In this document: in pieces, positions 13,472 to 20,700 of the stretch
Layout of the letters: the number at the start of each line of letters is the position of its first letter
Numbering within the stretch: the stretch's first letter is position 1
Assembly: GCA_027031945.1 (NCBI GenBank)
Contig: JALVPE010000100.1
Span: 1 to 24,184, forward strand
DNA: 24,184 nucleotides
Origin: Candidatus Moraniibacteriota bacterium
Lineage (GTDB): Bacteria > Patescibacteriota > Minisyncoccia > Moranbacterales > GCA-2747515
Reading direction: 5' to 3'
Notes under the pieces: model-generated
Database searches by the model: none
Told to the model about the DNA's origin: nothing
What the model saw: the letters and a program-made list of their open reading frames with translations, nothing else
Made by a program: the position numbers and the translations under genes

Positions 13472-14821
13472 TCAGTATTCTATGTTTTGTAATAATTCAC
13501 GCACAACACTACGATCATCCCATGGTTCAAACTTACCATTTGCAATAGCAATCGCTTGTTCAGAACCTTTTCCTGTTATTAATATAGTATCATCATCTTT
13601 AGCAAGTGACATTGCTTTTTTTATTGCTTGGCGCCTATCTTCAATTAAAAAAAGATTTTCATCTTCAATTTTTCCACTATCTTTTGCCCCTTTTGCTACA
13701 TCATTAATTATATCCATTGGATTATCATCGTATGGATCTTCATTTGTTACAATTACATAATCTGCACCTCGCCCGGCAATACGCCCCAGTTCAGCTCTAC
13801 GCGCAATATCTCGTCCACCACCACATGAACCAAGTACATGAATAATCTTTCTTGATTCAAGTATCGTTATTGTCTCATATAATTTTGCTACAGCAACTGG
13901 TTCAAATGCATAATCAACTATAACTGTAAAATTCTGTCCCTCGTCAATTCGCTCAATACGTCCAGGTAAGCTTTCTATTTTTTCTAAACCAGCTTTTATA
14001 GAAAAATCATCTACACCAAGTGTTTTAGCAATGCAACCTGCTGCCACTGCATTTGTTACATTAAATTTACCAAATATATGCATTTGTATATTTTGTTGCA
14101 AAAAAGCAAAACAAATACCTTGTTTATTCATACCTTTATATTTATATATAATTTTTTCAATACCTAAATTCTTTGTTTCTGTATCTGCATTTTGTGTAAA
14201 ACCAATTTTATAATCTGCATTAAATTTCAAAAAATCTTGTGCATGCTCATCATCCAAATTAACAATAATGGTCTTGCAATCTTTCTTCCCACATATTTTT
14301 TTCTTCTTACACTTTCCAATATGAGTAAATAATTTTTGTTTTGCTTTTTTATAATTTTCAAAGCTTCCATGTGAATCAATGTGCTCTGGATATAATCCTG
14401 TAAACAATATTACATCATAGTTAATAAATCTATGTCTATATTGAACAATTCCTTCCGATGTGGTTTCTACGATTGCAACATCACATTTATTTTTTACCAT
14501 TTTTCTTAACATCTTTTGTGTAAAAAAACGTCCAAGCATTGTCATTTTTTTATCATTTAACCATTCATTTTGTCCATCAGAAAACATCGCAGTTGATGTA
14601 TAACCAACACGTCTTCCTGTATTTTTCAAAATTTCTGCTGTCATGTATACAACTGTCGTCTTACCTGTTGTGCCTGTAACTCCAACAACTGTTAATTTAT
14701 TACTTGGAAATCCAAAAACAAGCGCAGCAACAAAATTAAGCACATAATGATATATTGGTTGCAGAGCCTTAAATAATCTCTGTGGAATTATTTTTTTGAT
14801 TATAATAAATATTTGATTCAT
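13472..14821 (-). CDS. Mur ligase family protein (MurE-like) with short N-terminus
   Basis: Protein of 449 aa from the ATG at 14821; an in-frame ATG at 14854 is possible but lies upstream of the -10 box (14833-14828). Central domain: VTGTTGKTT (49-57, ATP P-loop), then ETTSEGIVQYR, FTGLYPEHIDSHGSFENYKKAKQKLF (the MurE-type block, normally DHLDyHGs.e.Y..aK..LF) and SLPGRIERI. C-terminal domain: VDYAFEPVAV, HVLGSCGGGRD, TNEDPYDDNP and ILITGKGSEQ. Such enzymes add the third amino acid to UDP-MurNAc-dipeptide. Odd: the P-loop comes at residue 49, against about 110 in standard MurE, so the N-terminal UDP-binding domain is missing and is replaced by a basic hydrophobic stretch (MNQIFIIIKKIIPQRLF, then a possible membrane helix at about 23-39). 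The third residue added cannot be read safely. UGA stop. Confidence 0.9.
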   Translation of the reverse strand: MNQIFIIIKKIIPQRLFKALQPIYHYVLNFVAALVFGFPSNKLTVVGVTGTTGKTTVVYMTAEILKNTGRRVGYTSTAMFSDGQNEWLNDKKMTMLGRFFTQKMLRKMVKNKCDVAIVETTSEGIVQYRHRFINYDVILFTGLYPEHIDSHGSFENYKKAKQKLFTHIGKCKKKKICGKKDCKTIIVNLDDEHAQDFLKFNADYKIGFTQNADTETKNLGIEKIIYKYKGMNKQGICFAFLQQNIQMHIFGKFNVTNAVAAGCIAKTLGVDDFSIKAGLEKIESLPGRIERIDEGQNFTVIVDYAFEPVAVAKLYETITILESRKIIHVLGSCGGGRDIARRAELGRIAGRGADYVIVTNEDPYDDNPMDIINDVAKGAKDSGKIEDENLFLIEDRRQAIKKAMSLAKDDDTILITGKGSEQAIAIANGKFEPWDDRSVVRELLQNIEY

Positions 14822-14827
14822 ATGTCT

Positions 14828-14833
14828 ATTATA
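14828..14833 (-). promoter_or_regulatory. -10 box, leaderless start of the Mur ligase
   Basis: Consensus TATAAT on the minus strand ends 6 nt before the ATG at 14821, which puts the transcription start on the start codon. No clear -35. Confidence 0.65.
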
Positions 14834-14858
14834 CTGCAAAATAAAATATTGCATATAC

Positions 14859-14887
14859 TTGCATTATCTTTATATCTCCGCTATACT
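14859..14887 (+). promoter_or_regulatory. Promoter of the 122-aa secreted protein gene
   Basis: -35 TTGCAT (14859-14864), 17-bp spacer, -10 TATACT (14882-14887). Predicted leader is about 45 nt with the SD AAGGAGGT at 14926-14933. Confidence 0.7.
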
Positions 14888-14938
14888 TTTCACAAAATGT
14901 TTTAATACACATAAATTAACAAAACAAGGAGGTACAGA

Positions 14939-15307
14939 ATGTTAAAAAAACTTGTTCTTTTGACAATTATTGCATTTATTTTCAGCTTAAATAATGCAAT
15001 GGCAACGGAAAAAAATGTAACCATTACATTTACATACAATGGTCCGACCCCAACACAATATCAGGTTGAGTGCAATGGCACTATCGTGCATTCGTTTGCG
15101 CCTGGTAATTTTTCAGAAGAATTTAAAATGAATGTAACAGAAAATGAATTATCATTTGTTATAATCGCTGTAACAAATGATAGTGTATATCGTTCAAATC
15201 CATATATGAAAATCCTTCATTCAAATGGATTATTGCCACCTGAAGGATTTCAATTGGTAAAAACACGCATACACATTAAATGTATAGATATTAAAACGCC
15301 CAGTTAA
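14939..15307 (+). CDS. Small secreted protein of unknown function
   Basis: Protein of 122 aa. Residues 1-22 form a clear signal peptide (MLKKL, hydrophobic core, NNAMA). The mature part of about 100 residues is rich in alternating strands (VTITFTYNG, TQYQVECNGTIV, ELSFVIIAV, RIHIKCIDI), which looks like a small Ig/fibronectin-like beta sandwich. Cys45 and Cys115 could pair. No family is recognised. It has a full set of expression signals: promoter, perfect SD (AAGGAGGT, 5 nt before the ATG) and its own terminator, so it is an independent and probably well-expressed unit. It points away from the Mur ligase and towards the FemAB gene. Confidence 0.85.
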   Translation: MLKKLVLLTIIAFIFSLNNAMATEKNVTITFTYNGPTPTQYQVECNGTIVHSFAPGNFSEEFKMNVTENELSFVIIAVTNDSVYRSNPYMKILHSNGLLPPEGFQLVKTRIHIKCIDIKTPS

Positions 15308-15315
15308 GAAATGTC

Positions 15316-15346
15316 AAAAGCTATTGATAACAATCAATGGCTTTTT
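15316..15346 (+). terminator. Rho-independent terminator of the 122-aa gene
   Basis: AAAAGCTATTGAT pairs with ATCAATGGCTTTT (13 bp, one U-G pair on the plus strand) around an AACA loop, followed by T. On the minus strand that pair is an A-C mismatch, so the signal is for the plus strand. It overlaps the stop of the convergent FemAB gene. Confidence 0.88.
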
Positions 15347-16256
15347 ACTTCCACTTTTGTAAAAATCGATATAAATAATACATTGTTCGTGAAAAAATTA
15401 TATCGTATGAACCTTGCGTTATAAACAAATCAACGTGTGGGGCAAACCCTTTTTTAAATCTTGTAATCCCATTTTTCCCATTATCATTACTTTTGGGAAA
15501 CATGCCACCAAAATCATACCATCTACATTTCTTTTCCTTTGCATCTTTTATTGCCTGCCATTGCAAAAGAAATGGAGCCATTACATTTCTATGCTCATCG
15601 GAAGTCGCTCCATGAAGATATGTAGCAACTCCCTCATAGAATGAAACAATATTTATTGCAATCACTTTATTATTATATTGAGCTACATATAATTGCAATA
15701 TATCAGAAGGAATATTATCAAACATTTTTTGATAATGTTTTCTATTGTGAAATTGCACACCTTTTCTATTTGCAGTTATTTCAACTAGATCACAAAAAAT
15801 ATCTATGTATTTTTTTTCTCTTGTATGAAACACTTTTACTCCCCTTTTTTTCGCAAGACGTATATTATATCTTGTTTTGCTCTTCATTTGTGCCAATAAG
15901 TCTTCTTCACTTTTTGTAATATCAATAATTAAATTTTCTTTTGGTTGAGTGTCATATGGTGCCTTCACAATTTTTTTTCCACTTGCAATTAGCATGCTTA
16001 ACTCTCGTTTATTATACACATCTATACGAATCCACCCATAATTTAATTGCAAAAACTTTTGAATAAGATTTTCTGTAATCTGATAACATCTAGGAAAATA
16101 AATATATTTACCAACAATTGCAAGAGTCTGTTCTACACCAAAAAAAACATCATCATCATGAATTTCAATAACATTTTTATTTTCTGCTCGTAATGTATTT
16201 GCCCATTCTTTTGATTGCAATAATCCACCTTCAGGTTGTTTTATTTTTTCTTTCAT
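15345..16256 (-). CDS. FemAB family peptidoglycan bridge aminoacyltransferase
   Basis: Protein of 303 aa from the ATG at 16256 (an upstream in-frame ATG at 16292 would add 12 residues and lies before the predicted -10). The fold is that of FemX/FemA enzymes, two GNAT-like halves: GGLLQSKEWANTL at the start, KYIYFPRC, LNYGWIRIDVYN, PKENLIIDITKSEEDLLAQMKSKTRYNIRLAKKRGVKVF (a hallmark block of the family), and AINIVSFYEGVATYLHGATSDEHRNVMAPFLLQWQAIKDAKEKKCRWYDFGG near the end, followed by GITRFKKGFA. These transfer amino acids from aminoacyl-tRNA to the lipid II peptide to build the interpeptide bridge. The coiled-coil arm of FemA is absent. It is downstream of the AI-2E-type permease gene by 50 nt. 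Confidence 0.93.
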   Translation of the reverse strand: MKEKIKQPEGGLLQSKEWANTLRAENKNVIEIHDDDVFFGVEQTLAIVGKYIYFPRCYQITENLIQKFLQLNYGWIRIDVYNKRELSMLIASGKKIVKAPYDTQPKENLIIDITKSEEDLLAQMKSKTRYNIRLAKKRGVKVFHTREKKYIDIFCDLVEITANRKGVQFHNRKHYQKMFDNIPSDILQLYVAQYNNKVIAINIVSFYEGVATYLHGATSDEHRNVMAPFLLQWQAIKDAKEKKCRWYDFGGMFPKSNDNGKNGITRFKKGFAPHVDLFITQGSYDIIFSRTMYYLYRFLQKWK

Positions 16257-16263
16257 ATTACAA

Positions 16264-16292
16264 ATACTACCAAAGTTCAAAACAAAATACAA
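16264..16292 (-). promoter_or_regulatory. Promoter for a leaderless FemAB mRNA
   Basis: Minus strand -35 TTGTAT (16292-16287), 17-bp spacer, -10 TAGTAT (16269-16264) with TGG (extended). The -10 ends 7 nt before the ATG at 16256. Confidence 0.5.
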
Positions 16293-16306
16293 AATGTATA
16301 TATTTA

Positions 16307-17296
16307 CTATCCAATCTTTTTTTCCATAACATCTTTTATAAACAACCCTATTGCTCCAGCAACCGGTACCGCAAGAAATATACCAACAATACCTGCGATT
16401 TTACCACCAATAAGTAAAGCAAGAATAACAAAAACAGGATTCAAACCAACTGCTTTATTCATAATTTTTGGAATCAAAAAATGATTTTCAATCATATTTA
16501 TAACAAAATAAGCCACTGCTACCATCACACCAATCATCGGATCAATCATAATACCAAAAAGAATTGCCGGGATTGAAGCAGTGATGGGACCAAAATATGG
16601 TATTATCTCCAACAAACCACCTATAATTGCGAGTACAGGAGCATAAGATACACCAAGTAACACAAGAGTGATATAATACAAAACTCCCACAAAAATCATA
16701 GTTATAATTTGTCCAACCATCCAACGTCCGAAATTCTCTTGAATTCTATCAATAAGTGACGTTATGTATTGTGTATATTTTTTTGGTGTAATAATAAGTA
16801 ATGATTTCTTTAAGCCATCCTCCTCTAGTGACATATAAAATGACATGGAAATAACTGCAATTATAGAAATAATAGTTGTTAATAGACCTACTGTTGTGGA
16901 AAACGGATTACTCATTAACTGTACAATTTTTTGACTGACATCACCAAATGAAATATCTTGTGGTATTACCATATTATCAGATGTAAATTGCCCAATAAAC
17001 TGTGGCAACACTTTACCTAACTGTTCAAACTGCTCTGCTAATAATGGCCCTATAAAAGCAATTATACTTACAAGCACTATAAAAAATAATATATATACAT
17101 ATACAACAGAAAATCCACGTGGAGCTCTCAAAAAATTTTGCACAAATCTAATCACTGGATCAAGAGCTGCCGTAATAATAATTGCCATTAAAAACAGCCA
17201 AATAACATCACGAATAATATACAAAAACCACATCACTATAAATATTATAATGACACGTAGAATTATGCCTGTTGAAACCTCAATTACTTGATTCAT
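16307..17296 (-). CDS. AI-2E family transporter (PF01594-type permease)
   Basis: Protein of 329 aa with the layout of the family: two N-terminal helix pairs (about 9-50 and 62-85), a large non-membrane region (about 85-150), a helix at about 137-155, and four to five C-terminal helices. Family blocks include WMVGQIITMIFVGVLYYITLVLLGVSYAPVLAIIGGLLEIIPYFGPITASIPAILFG (about 192-250) and the end AVGLNPVFVILALLIGGKIAGIVGIFLAVPVAGAI. It is an integral membrane protein. The family includes a reported autoinducer-2 exporter and sodium/proton antiporters, so the substrate here is open. A TAATTT box with TGG lies 6 nt before the ATG. Confidence 0.95.
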   Translation of the reverse strand: MNQVIEVSTGIILRVIIIFIVMWFLYIIRDVIWLFLMAIIITAALDPVIRFVQNFLRAPRGFSVVYVYILFFIVLVSIIAFIGPLLAEQFEQLGKVLPQFIGQFTSDNMVIPQDISFGDVSQKIVQLMSNPFSTTVGLLTTIISIIAVISMSFYMSLEEDGLKKSLLIITPKKYTQYITSLIDRIQENFGRWMVGQIITMIFVGVLYYITLVLLGVSYAPVLAIIGGLLEIIPYFGPITASIPAILFGIMIDPMIGVMVAVAYFVINMIENHFLIPKIMNKAVGLNPVFVILALLIGGKIAGIVGIFLAVPVAGAIGLFIKDVMEKKIG

Positions 17297-17302
17297 GCTA
17301 CA

Positions 17303-17311
17303 AAATTACCA
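17303..17311 (-). promoter_or_regulatory. Extended -10 for a possibly leaderless permease mRNA
   Basis: TGGTAATTT on the minus strand (17311-17303) ends 6 nt before the ATG at 17296. The hexamer is a poor match. A second box TACAAT lies at 17335-17330 and would give a leader of about 30 nt. Confidence 0.4.
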
Positions 17312-17383
17312 TTTAATTTAAAAGTTCATTGTACAATACCACAATTAATTTTTATTGGCAATTTTTAGAACTACACAACAATA

Positions 17384-18658
17384 TTAAAATTTTAGTACTT
17401 TTTTAATTTGTTTCATATTTTTATATTGAGGCCCGATTATGGCACAGTTGATATTTTCATCTATGAAAATTTCTTTTGCAACACGTTGAAGGTCCTTTTT
17501 CTTAACTTTGTAAACACGTCTTAATGATTCACTTGGTATAATAATTTCATTTCGCACAGCTTCCTGTTCAGCAAAATTACTAGCAATTGCATCAGAAGTT
17601 TCCATACTAAAAGCCAAACGTCCTTCAAATCCACTACGAGCTCTTTCAAATTCTTCATCAGTCACGCCATCTTTACCAATTTGTTTTAATTCTTTAAAAA
17701 TAATTTTTAATGTTTTAATTAAATTTTCATGTTCTACACCTCCTTTTATCGCAAAAAAACCGGTTTCCGGATAGAAATCTGTCATTGCCTGTATACTATA
17801 TGCAAGACCTCTTTTTTCCCGTATTTCTCCCCATAGCCTACTACTCATTCCACCACCTAAAATATTTGCCAACATTGACAAAGCATATCTATCTTTGTGA
17901 TCAAAACCACCAGTGTGTACACCAATCATAAAATGTGTTTGATCAGTTTTTTTATTTTTAATTTCTAAGGCAACTGAATTTTGTTTTTTTGTAAAATTCT
18001 TATATGTTGGCTTGTCTCCCACGCGCATATTCTTAAAATCCTTCTTTATTTTTGCAAGAACTTTTCCCTGTGGAAAATTTCCTGATATACAAACAACAGT
18101 ATTTTTTGCTACATAGCATCTTTCTAAATATGTAATAAAATCTTTACGAACAAATGATGTTACATTTTCTTTTGTTCCAAGAATATCTCTGCCTAGTGGA
18201 TGATTTTTTCCATATAATAACTTTTCAAATACATCATACAATAGTCGTGATGGCATATCTTCATACATATTAATTTCTTGTACAATTGTCCCTGACTCTT
18301 TTTTAATTTCTGCACTTCTGAATGTTGAATTAATAAATAAATCATTTAGCACATCCATTGCATCAAGAATTTTATTTGATGGTACTTTCGTATAATATGC
18401 GGTTCTATCCTTACCTGTGTATGCATTGTGTTGTGAACCGAGTGCATCCAACTCCTTAGCAATGTCTATTGTCTTTGGCCTATTCTTTGTACCTTTAAAA
18501 AACATGTGTTCCAAAAAATGAGCAAGTCCATTCTCATGCTTATCTTCAAAACGCGAACCGGTTCCTACACAAATAAGTGCAGTGGCTGTGGTCATTTCTT
18601 TCATTGGAACAAGCACTACTCTCAAACCATTTCTAAGTGTATATTTTTTATAATTCAT
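17384..18658 (-). CDS. M16 (insulinase/MPP-type) zinc peptidase
   Basis: Protein of 424 aa from the ATG at 18658; the frame is open to 18721, but family N-termini align with YKKYTLRNGLRVVLVP, so the extra 21 residues are unlikely. The inverted zinc motif HFLEH is at 47-51 (within GLAHFLEHMFFKGT), with the downstream Glu in VQEINMYEDMPSRLL. The C-terminal half carries the R/Y pair block GGGMSSRLWGEIREKRGLAYSI. The length fits the single-unit bacterial peptidases that work as dimers. No signal peptide, so it is cytosolic. These enzymes degrade short peptides or process leader peptides. The gene is followed by the permease gene after 87 nt. Confidence 0.95.
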   Translation of the reverse strand: MNYKKYTLRNGLRVVLVPMKEMTTATALICVGTGSRFEDKHENGLAHFLEHMFFKGTKNRPKTIDIAKELDALGSQHNAYTGKDRTAYYTKVPSNKILDAMDVLNDLFINSTFRSAEIKKESGTIVQEINMYEDMPSRLLYDVFEKLLYGKNHPLGRDILGTKENVTSFVRKDFITYLERCYVAKNTVVCISGNFPQGKVLAKIKKDFKNMRVGDKPTYKNFTKKQNSVALEIKNKKTDQTHFMIGVHTGGFDHKDRYALSMLANILGGGMSSRLWGEIREKRGLAYSIQAMTDFYPETGFFAIKGGVEHENLIKTLKIIFKELKQIGKDGVTDEEFERARSGFEGRLAFSMETSDAIASNFAEQEAVRNEIIIPSESLRRVYKVKKKDLQRVAKEIFIDENINCAIIGPQYKNMKQIKKVLKF

Positions 18659-18803
18659 AATTAAATTTAATTTAGTAATAATAACATTATTATCCTGCAT
18701 CGAAACAATAAAGTCAATCATTCTTCAAATATATACTTCCACAAATATTTAATATATAACATTGATTTTATGAGTTTAGTATAAACATTTTTTTAGGATT
18801 TCT

Positions 18804-18832
18804 TTTACAAAATTAATTTTAAAGTGTACAAT
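18804..18832 (+). promoter_or_regulatory. Promoter for the leaderless beta-helix mRNA
   Basis: -35 TTTACA (18804-18809), 17-bp spacer, -10 TACAAT (18827-18832). The -10 ends 7 nt before the ATG at 18840, so the mRNA should begin at the start codon. The rest of the divergent gap 18659-18839 shows nothing else. Confidence 0.68.
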
Positions 18833-18839
18833 TTCATAT

Positions 18840-19901
18840 ATGTTTTGGCTTATATTTCGCACAACTATATATATCTTATTACTTGGAGCTATTTGGTTTG
18901 GTGGCAGATTTTATGTTGCATCTGAATTAAATGACAACCTACACAAACTAACTCCCAATATATTATTTGTCGATCAATCAATCCTGAAAGATTCCAAACT
19001 CTCTCAACAACAAAATGGATCCTTTACTTATCCATTTGCAACTATAAATCAAGCTATATCTGTTGCAAAAACAAATCATCCAATGACAATCATAGTAAAT
19101 CCCGGAATATACCATGAGGCTATTGTCCTACCTAACAAAACAACACTTTTTGGAATTAATGATGTAATAATAACAATGAAAAAAGAGGAGAACAAAACCA
19201 TTGTAATTCCAAAAAATAATACATCTTTGATAAATGTTATCTTAGACGGAGGAAATCATGGGATTAGTATACCAAAAAAAACAAATGTGAGACTATTTAA
19301 TGTAACAATAAAAAATGCAAAAAAATACGCACTTGAAATGAATAAAGATGATGAAAAACGTGATAATCACAATAATCTTACTCCCACATACGACATACTT
19401 TATAAAACCAAAGATAAACTTTCCAAAATTCCTTTGGTACGAATAAGTCACTCTATCATTACATACAATGATATACAAGGATTATATTTGGCTGACGGTC
19501 GTGTAGAAATAGAAAATACTTTGGTTACACATAATGGTGAAGAAGGCATTGATTTGCATCCTCATCTCTATGCAACAATAAACAATGTTGTGTCCGAATA
19601 TAATGGAGAGAGTGGATTAGAATCCGAAATATATGATAATATCGTAACAATAACAAATAGTACCTTTAGCAATAACCTAAAAAGTGGAGTCGCATTTTTA
19701 ACACATATAGGAACTGGAAAAATAATATTAACTAATAACACAATTACTCAAAACAAAAAATATGGAATGAGATGTGCCCTACACAAAAAGAGACCTAGCA
19801 GTCCAAAACCATTTTTTCAGACAACTATAAAAAGAAAAAATAATATTTTTGATAAAAACATCCCTACCGCCATATCTTCTGAAGCTTGTTATACCTTTTA
19901 A
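18840..19901 (+). CDS. Membrane-anchored right-handed beta-helix protein
   Basis: Protein of 353 aa. Residues about 5-27 form a signal anchor or uncleaved signal. Then DUF1565-like start: FTYPFATINQAISVAKTN..MTIIVNPGIYHEAIVLPNKTTLFGIND (about 60-110), and a ladder of parallel beta-helix turns with Asn-rich rungs (LINVILDGGNHGISI, RLFNVTIKNAKKYALEM, HSIITYNDIQGLYLADG, VEIENTLVTHNGEEGIDLHP, NNVVSEYNGESGLESE, TITNSTFSNNLKSGVAFL, ILTNNTITQNKKYGMRC). The fold is that of pectate-lyase-like proteins, used for binding or cleaving polysaccharide at the cell surface. No catalytic site can be named. Its last four bases overlap the convergent lysozyme-like gene. Confidence 0.9.
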   Translation: MFWLIFRTTIYILLLGAIWFGGRFYVASELNDNLHKLTPNILFVDQSILKDSKLSQQQNGSFTYPFATINQAISVAKTNHPMTIIVNPGIYHEAIVLPNKTTLFGINDVIITMKKEENKTIVIPKNNTSLINVILDGGNHGISIPKKTNVRLFNVTIKNAKKYALEMNKDDEKRDNHNNLTPTYDILYKTKDKLSKIPLVRISHSIITYNDIQGLYLADGRVEIENTLVTHNGEEGIDLHPHLYATINNVVSEYNGESGLESEIYDNIVTITNSTFSNNLKSGVAFLTHIGTGKIILTNNTITQNKKYGMRCALHKKRPSSPKPFFQTTIKRKNNIFDKNIPTAISSEACYTF

Positions 19902-20509
19902 TTCGATGTAATCATTTTTTGATAATAAAAATCAACATCTTGTATCCACTTTTGCGCTCCTGCCCTTGCTGGACCGGTACAATCCCCACACTTCCATATA
20001 ACCATTTTTTGTGGTGTATCATATCCTTTTTTAATTAAACGATGTAGTCGTCGTGATACAACACGTACTGCTTCCTCTGGAGAATCAAAACACGTGTGTC
20101 CACCACTACCCATGCGTGCACGTTTTTGACGAAAGCCCCAATAATTATAACATTCTTTGCCATGCAATTTTGGCGTGTGTTTGCCCCATGCGCTTTCTTT
20201 TTTTGCAATCGCAATCAAAAAAGCCGCTACTTGGCGATCTTGTTTTGCAATTTCCGGTGCAAGATCTTCCATCGGATAACCCTTCATTAATTCTTGTGTA
20301 TCTGCCAAAATTGTTGGGTTTGGCTGATTAAATAATATACGTTTTTCGCTCAAAATATCAAGTTGATTATTAATTGCATGAATTGCAAAAAAAACAAAAA
20401 AAACAAAAATATTAAAAACTATTGCAAAAAATATGAGTGGATGTTTATGTTCATATCCATGTGTTATTTTATCTACTATTTTGTGAAATTTATTTTTTTT
20501 CTTTCTCAT
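19898..20509 (-). CDS. Membrane-anchored lysozyme-like / glucosaminidase-type protein
   Basis: Protein of 203 aa. A very basic N-terminus (MRKKKNKFHK) and a helix at about 25-46 anchor it with the C-terminal domain outside. The domain (about 85-200) has the lysozyme-superfamily look: AFLIAIAKKESAWGKHTP with Glu105 as the candidate catalytic acid, CYNYWGFRQKRARMGSGGHTCFDSPEEAVRVVSRRL (the N.wG...... .sf.s.eea block), and WKCGDCTGPARAGAQKWIQDVDFYYQKM. Cys120, Cys140, Cys174 and Cys177 could form disulfides. It probably cuts peptidoglycan glycan strands. The assignment rests on motif layout and not on a clear family match. A palindromic repeat lies right upstream. Confidence 0.75.
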   Translation of the reverse strand: MRKKKNKFHKIVDKITHGYEHKHPLIFFAIVFNIFVFFVFFAIHAINNQLDILSEKRILFNQPNPTILADTQELMKGYPMEDLAPEIAKQDRQVAAFLIAIAKKESAWGKHTPKLHGKECYNYWGFRQKRARMGSGGHTCFDSPEEAVRVVSRRLHRLIKKGYDTPQKMVIWKCGDCTGPARAGAQKWIQDVDFYYQKMITSN

Positions 20510-20522
20510 TTTTTTAAATAAT

Positions 20523-20685
20523 AGACTTCTTAAAAAACTTATAAGAAATTATCATCTCGAGCATCAGTGACAACGAAGTCGGGAGATCTCAAAGCTGTAA
20601 TAATGTTGTAAATCTATAAATTTAGAGATTTCTCCATTTCGCTTCGCTACAGTCGAAATGACATGTGTAGGTTTTTAAGAAATCT
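20523..20685. repeat. 163-bp palindromic interspersed element (MITE-like)
   Basis: Terminal inverted repeats AGACTTCTTAAAAA (20523-20536) and TTTTTAAGAAATCT (20672-20685) match at 13 of 14 positions. Inside, TCATCTCGA (20552-20560) is opposed to TCGAAATGA (20653-20661), and GAGATCTC (20583-20590) to GAGATTTCTC (20625-20634). It fills most of the gap between uvrB and the lysozyme-like gene (20510-20700). No frame is visible. Confidence 0.7.
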
Positions 20686-20700
20686 AATATAACAATTATA

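Noticed and set aside
16307..17296. Evidence for quorum sensing from the AI-2E name
   Set aside because: The family name reflects one member; many others move ions or other solutes, and no luxS or receptor is in the window.
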